Assembly (NCBI RefSeq): GCF_020740795.1
Contig: NC_067301.1
Span: 7,020,501 to 7,084,500 of the forward strand
Direction: 5' to 3'
From: Apus apus
Taxonomy: Eukaryota; Chordata; Aves; Apodiformes; Apodidae
DNA: 64,000 bases
Part shown: in pieces, positions 22,291 through 34,400 of the stretch
How the letters are laid out: each line of letters starts with the position of its first letter
Position numbering within the stretch: the stretch's first letter is position 1
Translations under genes and position numbers: made by a program
The notes under the pieces: generated by a model
Databases searched by the model: none
The model's input: the letters and a program-made list of their open reading frames with translations, nothing else
What the model was told of the DNA's origin: nothing

Positions 22291-23411
22291 GCTGCTCATG
22301 ACTTATTTTTCTGACAGCAGGAGAGTCTTGCATCCCTTTATCTGCATTTTTCTCCCTGTCCACACTGGTAAGAACTTCCTGCACTGACGAAATGGAGCCA
22401 AGGAGGCTTTTTCCAGCCTGTGCTTGGTGTCTGCCACCTCTCAGAGCCTAAAGCCAGGCTTTCAGGCCCAAAAAACTTCATTCTCACTGGGAGTGGTTGT
22501 TTGCTTTCAACCTCTATGGCGTGGCCCCACACATCTCCCCGGCAGGGAGATCTTTCCTGGATGCTCTTCCTTCCTCTGGGTGAGTTCTTGGCGAGCTGGG
22601 CTGTGCTTGGATCCAGCAGGACAGGCCCTGCACAGGTTGATCTCCAGACAGCCCTTATTTATAGCTCTGTGATGCTGGCTGGATGCTGCCAGCTCCATAA
22701 CACAGGCCAATGTTTGCTCCCAAACGGATGCTCTGTGGCTTCCTCAGGCTTGCCCAAAAAATACAAAGCAGGACCTGGACTTGCCGACTCCTCACTGAGC
22801 CTCAACCCAGCACCTGGGAGAGCTGAGAGCCATAAAGCAAGCAAGGTGCTGGGTGCTCATTTGCTATTTAGCTCTGGCTTTTTTCTGGAGTCTGGATTTG
22901 GGCTGCAGCCCCCAGCTTTTACCCCATTGGGAGTTTTTGCAAAGACAGAGCATGTTCACTGCTGGGATGGGCAGGACTGAGTCAGTGGTGTGCTGGGAAC
23001 CCAGGTGTTGCATAAATAAGATGGTAAAATTTCCCTCTTGTTGTTCTTACTGTGTTTTCTCTCCCAGATTGAATCAAAACGAGCTCGCTTTCTGCTCGTG
23101 TGACTCAGTGCGAGGCCCTGGGTTTCCTGCAGGGCTGGGAGACCTGCTGTGGGGGTTGTTTTTCCCCAAGATCTGGCTGGAAATGGTGGTACAAACCCGC
23201 AGAGGGCGGTGGAACCGAGAAAATCGCTGCCTGAGCTCTCCGCTCCCGCCTAGCAGGAGTTTCCCACCCCATCAGCCTGGTGTCTTGGCCTGGATCTGGC
23301 CCTGCATGTGTTAAATGCAGGAAAACACCTTCTTTCCTGGGAAAAGAGAGGAGCAGCATGGGTGGGAAGGGAAGAGGAACTGAGCAGGGAGAGGTTTAAG
23401 AGGAATATCAG

Positions 23412-23462
<51 letters not shown>

Positions 23463-26400
23463 GTAAGAGTGACAGAGCACTGGAACAGGCTGCCCAGAGA
23501 GGTTGTGGAGTCTCCTTCGCTGGAGACATTCAAAACCCGCCTGGATGCCTTCCTGTGTGATGTACTCTAGGTGACCCTGCTCTGGCAGGGGGGTTGGACT
23601 AGATGATCTTTCGAGGTCCCTTCCAACCCCTAGGATTCTATGATTCTATGATTCTATAAGGCTGGGGTTGAACGGGTGTTTTCTCAGCTGGAAAACAGCA
23701 TGGGGAAGTAGGATGCTGTTAGAGGTGGTTTAACTATCCAAGAGGGAAATATTTTGGCTCTCTGTGGTTTACCCGTGAAGGACCTGGCAGGTGGTGTCTC
23801 AGGACAGTTCCAGTGCAGGAGAGATTTCAAGGGTTGCATCGTGGCAGGAGACAACATGGCCAAGGCTCCCAGTGGATGTCTCCTGGTGGTGGATGTTTCA
23901 TGGCCTGGGAAGCTGCCTGGTGTAGGCAGAGCAGGCAGGAGGTGAATCATCCCCCTCAGGTGCCAGTGCCTGGTGTGGGCTTGTCTGATCCTGGGTGGTA
24001 TTTGCTTTATTTTGCACTTGGGCATGGCCCAGAGGGCTGAGACGTTTGCTGAGGGCTGAGCCTGGGCAGGAGGAGGAATGGGGAAAGCTCCAAGCTGGGC
24101 TGGTCTGGTTTGTTTTTTTCTTTTTCTGTATTTTTTTGCCTAGAGGGTGTTGGAAGAGGATAAATAGGGGGAAAAGAAGGAGCAGTCCAAAGAGGGAGGT
24201 GCTGCTGGAAATGGCGGCTGTTCACAGGTTTGGTGGGGCTGAGCCAGCTTTCCAGGTGTGAGAGGCTGAATCCAACCATCTGAACTACTCTTCTCTTTCC
24301 TAGTTTTCCCCCTCCAAGCAGGATTTAGCCCCCAACGCATTGTGGCAGCGCTGGGGTCACCTATCAGGACCATCAGGTTTTAGAGGGACCATCAGGTTTT
24401 AGGGGGCAAAAGCTTCCTGAAACAATTCCTGCAGGAAAACAGCCCTTTTCCAGTGATATCCCAATCCTTGACTCTCTTTTCTGAAGTTCACCAACAGCTC
24501 TGGTGCTCCTCTTGCACTCTTCACCATGTGGTTATGAGCATCTCTGCTGTGTCAGGTACGTGAGAGACTGGTGGGGCTGGAAAAAGGGTCAGTGATGCTC
24601 CAAAAGGAGAGCTCAGCACTGCAAACTTGAGCTGCCCAGTTCCCAGGTACCAATTAAGCCAGCAGGAAAAATAGGAGGAAACAGGAAATGGAGAGGAACT
24701 GGCAGCAGTAGGAAGGGCACGAATCCAGCTGGCACTTGAAACCTGCAGCGCCACAAGCGTGAATGTCAGCCAGATCATGCTATGTGGGGTAGTATGGAAG
24801 AAAGACCCATCTGCTTTTTCCTCTTAGGAAAAATAATTAAAAAAAAAAAAAAGGTTACAAGAAAAATGGCTGGGGGGAGACAGAAGCTCTGGAGGAGCTT
24901 CAGGGCAGAGCCAGGAGCCTGGCTCGTTAGCATGGCTAGCATGCTTTGGGAGCTTCTGCAGACAATATGGTGAAAATGCTCAAAATGCCTTTTTTTTTTT
25001 TTTCCCCCTTTCTAAATGTGCAAAAAGAAGCGTTATATCTCAAGATACTGGAGCTGGGAGGCTCTTCCACAGCTGTGTTTTCATGCAGCTATTTGTAGAG
25101 CAGAGGGAGCCATAGATGTCAATTTGCTTTTGCTCTGGATTTCCTGCTGCATGAAGGGGAGTGCCTGGGAGGCAGGAGATGGAACAGCACCCAGCACCGA
25201 CCTCCCCCAGACCACACAGCTTCACCTGCACCCTCCAAATTACTATAGCAAAGTCTTTATGAGCTGTGGAGGGGGATCTGTCTTCCCAGCAGGCTGCAGA
25301 CAGGAGAGATGAGTGCAGCAGCTCTCCAGGATGTCTAGAGATCTATCAGTCCTTGGGCAAACTCCTTGCCATGATAAAAGTTCCTCCTTTGTTCTCCCAT
25401 TTTCAGGGAGTGGAGGAGTGCTTGGCCTTTCTTTGCAGTCATTCTCATTTCTCTCCTCAGTCTTTAGATTTTCTGGTGGGGAACTGGCAGTTAATCTGGT
25501 AGGTTGCAGGGGAAAACTGACTCAGAAAAAATACCTGGAGCTCCCTCTAAATACTTGTTCCTGGCTGCTGATGGAGACAGTCCCCATCTAGGACTTCTTT
25601 ACAGGCTGGCAAGGCTTGGTTGGCCTTTTTTCTCTTCAATAATCTCACTCCATTTCACCTCCTTTCCCACAAGCAGGTGAATGTGAGCTTACCCTATTGC
25701 AGGCTTTTCCCTTATTCCAGTGCAGAACAAAAAGCACAAAGAGAAACTAAATAGCATGCTAGTCATCTTCTCCCTGCCAGCAGTTCCACTACTGACTTCT
25801 GGCACTGTGCAGTGCACTTGTTTGGTGTGGCGGTACCCTGTAAGGAAGTAAGAAACTACTCCAGCCTCAGAGGTATGAGTACTGGAGGCCACCATGGTGG
25901 CTTAAGAGTTGTGGCAACTGTCAGGAGCTTTTGTTGGGAGGCCATACCTTGGAGGACAGCAAGCCTTGGGGTTTGCTGCAGCCCTGTGTGTAATTCAGAG
26001 TGATTCAAAACAGAAAAGGTACTCAAGACTTCTATTTTTCAGCCACTGGGTGCTGTGCTGAGTTTTGCTCTAGTGAACGTCACCGAGTCCAGATTCTCCC
26101 CCTTCAGTCTGTATTTTAAAACTCAAAGTCACTCTGCTGCTTTCAAATGGAGCTGTTGTGCAGATGTGGGTGTAACCCGTGGGATAGGTTTTCTTTAGTG
26201 CACAAAACCCCCATCTTTCTTCTGTCAACTTCCAGCTCCAGCACCAGTTACTCACCAAGTGTCCAAATACACCACTGAGAGCTGTTTACGTTAATAAAAT
26301 AAGCTATTAACTTCTAAGAGTTTTAAACAATCACAAAGTATTTTCTTCCTCCCGAACTCACAGCTGCCCCGAAGATGCAGCAGATGGGATGCAAATAAAC

Positions 26401-26950
26401 TACAGAAAACTTTCCTAAAGCAGCTCAGGTACCTCAGGCTGGGTGAAATGGGGCAGAAATACCTGCCAGTGCTTCCTGGGCTGTGTGGTGCAGCAGGAAC
26501 GTTGGTAGGTGCCAGCGGGCTGGAATGGGCCCTCAGGAGCCAGCGGCAAGGTGGGGCAAGTCAGGACAACGCGGCAGCTGCTTGAATCTGCTCTGAGGTC
26601 CTTTTCATCTGCCCAAGGCAGCACAAACCCTGCCGAGCTCAGTGGTGGCTGAGAGAAGGGTCCTGCAGCCTGGCTGTGGAACGCTGGAGCTGGTGGTCGT
26701 GTGGCAGCCCTTGGGGGGGCAAAGGCAGCAGGGCAGGGTGCGAGGAAAACACCCGCTGCCGGCGGGGCAGGGTCCTAGGGCCTCCCGGTCCCCGTCGCCA
26801 GAGGTGGGCTCCCTCAGGGCTGCGAGGCCTCCCTCACAGCAGCCGTACCCTCAGGGCTGCCAGCCGTCACGGTGCCTCACGAGGGGCTGCAGGGCTGCCG
26901 CTGTCAGCCGTCCCTGGAGCCTGGGGTGTAGCTGGGGGCAGAAGGAGTGA
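22291..26950. other. Intergenic region between ECE1 and EIF4G3
   Basis: About 4.7 kb. It holds one CR1 fragment (23388-23658), A/T runs at 24837-24852 and 24991-25004, and a 19-bp tandem duplication at 24367-24404. No coding exon was recognised. From about 26500 the GC content rises toward the next promoter. Confidence 0.6.
23388..23658 (+). mobile_element. CR1 LINE 3' fragment carrying a long poly-T
   Basis: CR1 tail with GGAACAGGCTGCCCAGAGAG, CTGGAGACATTCAAAACCCG and GGACTAGATGATCTTTCGAG, ending in three ATTCTATG units. The short T-stretch usual in this part of CR1 is replaced by about 50 T at 23410-23459. Confidence 0.94.
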
Positions 26951-27205
26951 CGGCCGGGCTGAGGGTGAGTTTCTGGGCAGGAGGAAAGCCCTTCCCCGCC
27001 GCGGGGCGGCCGCCGCCCCCTCACAGCCCGGAGCTGCTCCCTCCCAGCCGAGCGCGGCCGAAGTCTCTCCGGGCCGATCCGAAAGCGCCCGAAGCGGCGG
27101 CCCCGCCGCTGCCGAGAGGCTCCGAAGAGCCCCGAGCACCCCCCGCCCGCGCGGGAAGCTCTCCGCCGAGCCTATCCGAACCTTCCCGAACTCCCTCACG
27201 CCCTC

Positions 27206-27447
27206 GGTCTCCGGAAACAGCCGAAGTTTCCCGAGCGCGGGGGTCACGGGAGGTGCCGGGCTGAGCGCGGAGGAGGGGGCGGGGGGAGTGGAACAGGGGG
27301 AGGAGGGCGCGTGCGCTTGCGAAGGTCTCCGGAAGAAGCCGAGGTTTCCCGAGCTCCGCTCGCCAACGAGCGGTTCCGGAAAGAGCCGAAGGTTGCCGAG
27401 CGCTGGTGGGCCGAACGGCTCCGGAGCGGCCCGAAGGCGCCCGAGCG
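27206..27447 (+). repeat. Four diverged CCGGAA-containing promoter repeats
   Basis: Copies at 27206-27240, 27324-27358, 27372-27403 and 27417-27447 share the plan CTCCGGAA-n-AGCCGAAG-GTTTCCCGAGC. Copies one to three keep the ETS core CCGGAA; the fourth has CCGGAG. Confidence 0.7.
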
Positions 27448-27828
27448 TCCGTCCTGCCGGACTGCTGGAGGCGGCCGCAGCGCCATGTTTGATGCTCCGC
27501 TACTTCAGTGAGGAAAATCCGCCGGCATCGCCCGAGAGCTGCCACCGCGAAGGGCTCCGCCGCCCCCGGGGAGGGGGACCGAGACCCCCCGCCGCCGGCG
27601 GCTCATGAGCAGCGCGGCCTGAGCCGCCTCCCCCCCTCCCCTCCCCGCCGGCCCCTCTCCCGTCCCCTCCCCGCGCCGAGCCCTCCGGGAGGCGCGTTGT
27701 CACGGAGACCGGCGCCGGTGCCGGCCCGCCGCGCTGCCCCGGCCGCCGCACCGGCCCCCGGCCCGCTCCCCGGCTCCCCCCCGGCCCCGGCCCCGCTCCC
27801 CGCCGGGGGGTGGTGGCTCCGCTTGGCG

Positions 27829-28082
27829 ATGAGTTTACCGCAGAAGGCGGCTTTGAAACCCGGCGCGGCGGCGGCGGCGGGGACCGGCCCCGGGAGCGGG
27901 GCGGCGGCGGCAGCAGCGGCGGCGGCGGCGGGGCCGCCTCCCCCCCCGGCTCCCCCTCACCCGGCGGCGGCGCCGGCGCCTCACCCCACCATCAGGGCCT
28001 TGCCGCCCCAACCGCCCCAGCAGTATCCTTTGCCCCGGGGGGGGGGTGGGGACGACAGCCCCTTCCCCGCGGGGGGCGGGGG
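27829..28082 (+). CDS. EIF4G3: First exon open frame of EIF4G3 (partial; N-terminal extension or uORF)
   Basis: ATG at 27829 opens MSLPQKAALKPG, then Gly/Ala-rich and Pro-rich low-complexity sequence (APPHPAAAPAPHPTIRALPP, QPPQQYPLPRGGGG). The frame stops at 28084, or leaves through the donor GGG|GTGAGG at 28083. EIF4G3 encodes eIF4GII, the scaffold joining eIF4E, eIF4A and eIF3 at the mRNA cap. The assignment rests mainly on synteny: EIF4G3 follows ECE1 in the same orientation in human. The canonical start region (MNSQPQTRSPFF) was not found in the window. The frame is open upstream to 27508 without a stop, so the true start, and whether it is translated as eIF4GII at all, is uncertain. Confidence 0.5.
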
Positions 28083-28397
28083 GTGAGGGGCCGCGGGGAC
28101 CCCCTCAGAGCCGGGGGAGGGGGGGGGGGAGGGGAAGGCGTGAGGAGGGGGCGACCCGCGCGGGGTGGCGGTTGGGGGCTCCCCGCGCCTTTTTTGTGTG
28201 TGTTTGTGGGGCCCTCCCCCCTGCAAAGGGGGGGGCTGCACCTGCTGGGGTGGTGTGGAGAGGGGGGGGTGCCTCCGTCATGGGCAGGTCTGGGGGTTCA
28301 CCCCCTTCCCCTGGGGAGGTAGAGGGACCCCCAACCCCCCCTCCCCGTGCTGCGGTGACCCCCAAGGGTAAACTTTTAATTATAAATCGCTCCTCAG

Positions 28398-28420
28398 TTT
28401 TTACCTCCGGTCCATCCCAG
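28398..28420 (+). other. Strong splice donor and possible 23-nt exon end
   Basis: CATCCCAG|GTAAGT at 28420/28421 is a near-perfect donor, preceded 23 nt upstream by CGCTCCTCAG. It may be the 3' end of a long noncoding EIF4G3 exon 1, or a microexon. Confidence 0.35.
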
Positions 28421-31400
28421 GTAAGTGCTTTGGTTTTGTTATTTTACCAGGCGAGTTTAAGCCCAGTTTGGGGTTTTTTTTGGTGTTGTTTTTATTTTCC
28501 TAGCCGGCGCCGATTTTCATGTGCTTGATTTTTTGTAATATTTATTTATTTCCTACTCGGCCGGTGAAAATAAATCTCAGGTGGAATGTTGTGCTGAGCA
28601 GCTTCTTCTGTGAGGCCACGCGTGATGGGGGGTGGGAAGAGAAGGTTCCTACTCCAAAAAAAACCCAAAAAACAAACCCCACCAAAAACCCACCGTCAAA
28701 ACGGCCACCGGCTACAAAGAGAGGCCGGCGGTGCTGTGTGTTTGTTTTAAAGGTCTGGGGTTCTCTGCCCGCGACTAGGCCCCAAGTCAGGAGGTAAATA
28801 CTGCAGGGATCAGCAGGAAAGTGGAGTGGCCGGCCGGCCTGCCTGAGGTTTTTGTTTGCCAGGGTCGGACAGCATCCCCTGGCAAACTGGCTTATCTTCC
28901 TTCCCCCTCCCTTGAAGTTCTGGGGGAGAGTGAAGTGAAAAACGTACTTGGAGTAATATTTCTCTGCTGTGTTCTCCGGGAGCAGCGTGGAGTGCTGGTG
29001 CAGGAGTGTGTTTTGCTGTTTGGCAGGGACTTCGGTTTGAATGTCGAAGTGCAGGTTGAGTTGTTTGGGGTTTTTTTGTGTTTTGTTGTATTTTTTTTTT
29101 TTTTTTCTGAGGGCTGTTTCAGCTGTGGGATGATGCCTCCTGTCCCTTCCCAGAAATGTGTTGTTCCCTGTGCATGAGATTTTACTGCTCTCACTTTCAT
29201 TTTTGAGGTGTGGAAACCGAGCCCTTTTATAATCAGTTTAGGTCCATTGTTTTCTTGAGCTTCCGGCAAGAATCATTCTTGCCATGACCACGAATACGTT
29301 GCTTAAATCATGAGGCTGTTGACGTTACAGATTTGTTTGGGTCAAGTGGAAAAACCTCTGAAGATCTCGGGGGGTGCTGCAAGGGGACGTTACTCTCCAC
29401 CGGGTGTTTTTGGCTGGCTTGTGCTATTCTGTAATCCCAGCGTGTGCTTTATTTAGGGAAAAAAAGTGCAAAGGTGCTGTCATTGCAAAGTCAGAGGGGT
29501 GGTGGTAAGTAAAACTTGCTGAGGGGAAATTTTACTCAGTTTTGAGTGATGTGCCAAGTGTTAGAGTGGAAATTCCAGCCAGTGTGCATGGAGGGAGTCC
29601 ACCTGCAGCTGATCTTTCCAGCAAGGTGCTGGTTTGTCTGGAAAGAGTCTTTTTTTAATGGGAAATGTGATGCTTGACAGTTGAAGGGCTGAAGTTCGCC
29701 TGGGTCTGGAATCAGGAGTGTGCTGGGCTTTCTAAAGCACTTTATTTCCAAATAATCATTAAAAGCACCATGGAGGGACTTGAATGACTTCTCCAGCATC
29801 ATTGAGGATGAGCTTGGTGGTGGTTTGAAGAGTGGCTGTGCTGTTGTAGCTGAGGCAGGAGGACACTTGCTTTTAGGGAGTGTTGTCACCTTGCATGTGC
29901 GAGGGCTGAAGCTTGGGCTTACTTCTGAGTGCACCCTACAAATAAAAAGAAGGAATGGGCAGGACCCTAAAGGAGCTGGAGGTGTTCCCATGTGGGGACC
30001 CAGCTGGGCACCCAGAGCAAGAGGAACAGAGGAATGGAGAAACATTAGGTAGATGTGACAAGTTATAAAAGTGGGCAAGTTAAGATGATACAGTCTATTT
30101 TTTTATTTATAGCCATGCCTATTTTGAAAATATATTGTGTTTGACCAATACCCCTCAACTTTTAAACTAATTATCTGTTCTAGTAATGCTGTGCTCTTGA
30201 TACCTTTTGGGTGAGCTGTATTCAGGTGTCCTGGCTGTTTTTTTCCTCAGCTGAAACTCGTGTGCTTCCAGGTAATGAACAAAAGCTATTACCTTTTCTA
30301 AGCTCTGCTGCAAAAGTCAGGCTTGGGGAGCATAGTTCATCTGTGACTTACTGGAGTGCAGAGGGTCATCTGAGTTCAGCCTTATTTTTAGCTCTGTTTG
30401 GTTTCTTTTTTTTTCTGCTTTGATACGACTATTGAGACAGAGTTACCCTCCAGCAGATAAAGTGTAGTTCCAGGTTTCTGCTGGTAACAGAGAGTAAGCA
30501 GAGCACTGTAAGGACTCTTTTTCTTATGGCAGTGCAAAGGTTTATTTGTTGATGTGAAGGATTATTTCATGTTAGCAGGTGGACTGAGGCTCTAACTTGG
30601 GCTTCTAGACCTAGAACAGCTTCCACGTGGTGAACATTGTGTCTTTGGAAATATGTGTGGTTTTAGTGCTTAATGCATCATGAAATGAAATGGTAATCTG
30701 TATAACTGAAAAAAGAGGAGTTAAGTAAGAGAGGACTGTACAGGAAGAAGGAGCAGTTATTTTGTGTGTGTTTATTAGTGAGGGGAAAAAAAAATACAGG
30801 AGGAAGAAGGGATTTAAAAAAAAAAATATATATATTTCCTGAAGGATAGTGAAGATGGAGAGTGATGAGCATAAAGAACAGAAGTGTTTTGGTCAGAGTG
30901 TCATTCTCTTACACGCTGAATAGGAAGTTATTTGAGCTGCCATAAAACATGACAGAGCTTTGAGAAATTTCTTCAACATGGTGGCTTCAAGAAATTAAAT
31001 TTTCTGTGTAAAAGTAAGTTGGGACAACTGTATGTCTGTGGTAGCAGCAAGTATTCCATCAAACCTGGTTTTAAGCAGAAATTGTACTCAGAAGTTGTGA
31101 GTATGCATAAATCCTCCAGTTTGATCTTAACCCTTGCTTGGGAGGGATGGACGGGGGGGTGTGACTGTCACTGTGCAGTGACACGCAGAGGGGTGTTATC
31201 AAAAATAAATCCTGATCTGCCCATCTTTGCTGTGACTTTCAGACTTCTCAGGAAACAATCCCAGATGAAGCAGGTTGTTCTGTAGTGAGTGTTTTTTCCA
31301 TAAAAATGTGAAACAATGAAGGTACATGCTGGGCTGCAAACTGTCTGTGGCCCTTTGTGCTTTTTAAAACTTGATGGTACCTCTGGTGCATGTTTCTTTA

Positions 31401-34400
31401 CTCCCTGATGCTCTCATTGAAGAGCAAAGTATTTTTTGTGTGTGTCACATTAAAGTTGCTCTTTAAAAGTCCCCGTGCTGTGAATAAATGGTGTGGATCA
31501 ATATAATTAGGTCACCAGCTTCTTCACAGCCCCAGCTCAGACATGGGCAAATATTGCACTGTGAAGAACGAACGGATGTTGAGCTGGGGTAAGGCTGCAT
31601 GACTGCTGGGCTAATCCACTGCACCTTGGAGCCAAATTAGAGCCAGCTTGGACACTGGGCTGGTGTCAGTAGGCTTTTGTTTTCTTTTCCAAACTTCTTT
31701 GCATCTGGACGGAGTTCAGCTTTGTGATTGTTGATGGTGTCTGTGCAGGCACCAGTAAATGTGACCTTACTGTATCTCTGTGGTTGTTTGAGTGTGGGGT
31801 TGTGTCTCTCAGGACATGGATGGTTTTCAGGTTATTGCAGCAGGGCAGTCGTGGCGGGTTCAGGATGAATTTAACAGGCAGTCATTTAACATCTTTTGTT
31901 TCTTTTCCCACTTTAATTCCATTTCTGAGAAGCAGAGAGAGGAAGGGTCAGTGTTTGGGGGGGATTTCTGTGGGAAGTTCATCATTGCTGTGCATGGGAA
32001 CTTGACTTTCCCTCACGTTGCCCCAGTAATTGAATGTCTACTTCAGTTTTTCCGGAGCTGCTTCTGCTAACTGTGCTGTAGTCCCTTCCAGAAAGTGGTG
32101 TGCTGATTCCTGCCCTGTTGGGTGGCATCTTCTGGATACAAGCAGCTTTCCAGGAGAACAGCAAGAAATTCAGGATGGCTTTCAGGAGTGTAAGAGACTG
32201 TGTGAAGTCAGGGTGAGCCTTTGGCAGCGCTTGCCTCGTGTTTGATGCAGGTCAGGTTGTGATGTGGGAGTTGACCTGTGCTGGTAATCTTGTAGTTAAG
32301 TTAAGACTGTTGAGGAGGATTTTGGTGTGTGGGGTTTTCTGTGTTCTCTTAATGAGCAAAGTGCTGATCTGAAGGGGAAAGTGCCTGAGAATTTCTCCAG
32401 GGAGAGCATCTTCTGCGTGCCCTGAAGGATGAGGGTCTGTGGGTCGCTCTGATGCCCTCTGGAGCCAGCACCATCTTCCCTCCCTGCTTCCTTACCTTGC
32501 GAGTGGATTTTTTGCAGAGTATGGGATGCAACATCTCTCCAGGGTTTATTGGAAGATGAGAACCCAGGGATTTAGGAGGCGGCTTGGGTGTAAAAGTCAG
32601 TTTGAAGAGTGTGATAATGGCTTTTGTGTAAAGTGCCATGCCTGCCTGTGCCTCGGGTGGGTCAGCTCCAGCTTCTGGGCAGCTTTGACCTTCAACTGGA
32701 ACTCAAGGAGAGCACGGCTGGAAGTCCTCTTCCAGCTGCTAGTGGCAGCTGCCTGCTAGGAATAGTGCTCAGTCATGAAATGAGAGGAGTGGTGAGAGGT
32801 GGGAAAGAGGGGAGGCACTGGGCTGAGATCGGAGGTGTTCCTTGCTCTTTGAGTTCTGGAGTGAGTCTCAGCTGGGTGAAGGGAGGGAAAGGGCAGTCGT
32901 GTTGCCTGAGAAGCATTTCCATTTAGAAGTGTCTGAAGCTGTGGCGATGGTAAATCTTGGGAGGATATGCAGCAGGAGAGAAGCTTCTGAAAACAAGAGT
33001 TTCTGTGCTGTTCTGTGTTAGTGGCTCTTCTGCAGGGAGGAACGGGCATGGGTTTGTGATCATATTGCCAAAAACTTCAGTGCTTTTGGACCTCTCTGCC
33101 ATCTCCCCTGTTGATGTTCCCCAGCCTTGGCACATCTTTCAAGCAGAAATAGCTTTAATTTATTAAATGACAAAAGTTAATCATGTTATAGCTCTAATAT
33201 GTCACTTTACCAGCTTTGTAAGATTTTTGTGGTGAAATGTCTTGGAGAAAACTGTTCTTCCAAAAATGGGATTTCAGATAGCTTATTTTCCTCTCACATC
33301 TGAGAACATGATTGTATGTGTTCTCTGGCAGAAGTCCACAAGAGTAGGTTACTTTAGTCATTTGAATATATATGTATTTGATGTGCAATACTGATTTTGG
33401 AACACAGTTTGTGTGTTTATCTATGGCAAGCAGTTGGTGAGGCAGTAATAGGAGAGTTAGGACAAAAAACTTCCCTTTTAAATGTTGGGATGTAGAAGGA
33501 TTTTTATCTGGGTTTTGTCCATCATCTTAGGGCTGAAAGGAAATGTTGGGATGTGTGGAGCTGGTGCATTTGCTCCATTTTTATTTCATAGTAAGAGTGA
33601 GCAGTAAAGATTTCTCTTTAGAAGTTGTTGGTAACCTATATTCTCCCTAATCCTGCAATTTCAGGGCTAGTCAACTGTCAAGTTTAGTTGTGTGTAAATC
33701 TGCTAATATGATTAGAGTTGCTGGAATTTTTACTCTGAGGAATTGTAGATGGCTTGTATCACTGTTTTACAGGCATTGCTTTAGTAGGAAACTTTATCTG
33801 TGACTTCAATACGTCTGTTAGAAATTGCAAAGCCTTTTCTGGAATGGATGGGGAAAACTGGTGTTTGTTACAGGGCATGAAGATGTGGGTGGAGTAGTTG
33901 TGTGCTCCGTGGTCTGGAGGAACCAGGGAAAATAGATTTTCTTTCTTTGAGGGAACATTGTTGATGTGACTTCTCATAGTATTGTGTTATACACTTGGGG
34001 GTAATTCCAAGAACTTCTCCTATGTACAGCTTTCCTTTCCAAACTGGGGACTTGGTTTTGCCTCCTAAATAGGAAACGATGATGTGGAACAGCTGGAAGA
34101 AGAAAACAGAATGGCATCTTAAAAAAGAAAAGGATCAAAGGGAGGAGAACAAAATAGGCTTTTAGGCTAGTGAAACTTTCTAGTATGTGTTATTCTTATG
34201 TTTTATTATATATGTTTGGAAGCTGTCCCAGAACGGGCTCTCCCTTTTCCTAGTAGGTGATGGCATGCTGTTGCTGATGGGACTTGAGTCAAATTGCTGC
34301 TGGGCATGTAAATAGGTTAATGGGGCAGCATATTTTTTTTCCTTTCTTGGAAGCAAAATTATGTGATCCCTATTCTGATTGTACCTGGAGAATTGTTTTT

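Larger units (their letters stand above)
26960..28370. promoter_or_regulatory. CpG-island promoter of EIF4G3
   Basis: About 1.4 kb of very CpG-dense DNA. It contains four diverged ETS-type repeats (27206-27447), a YY1-type motif CGCCATGTT at 27481-27489 and the start of the 27829 open frame. Such TATA-less islands fit a housekeeping translation-factor gene. Confidence 0.8.
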
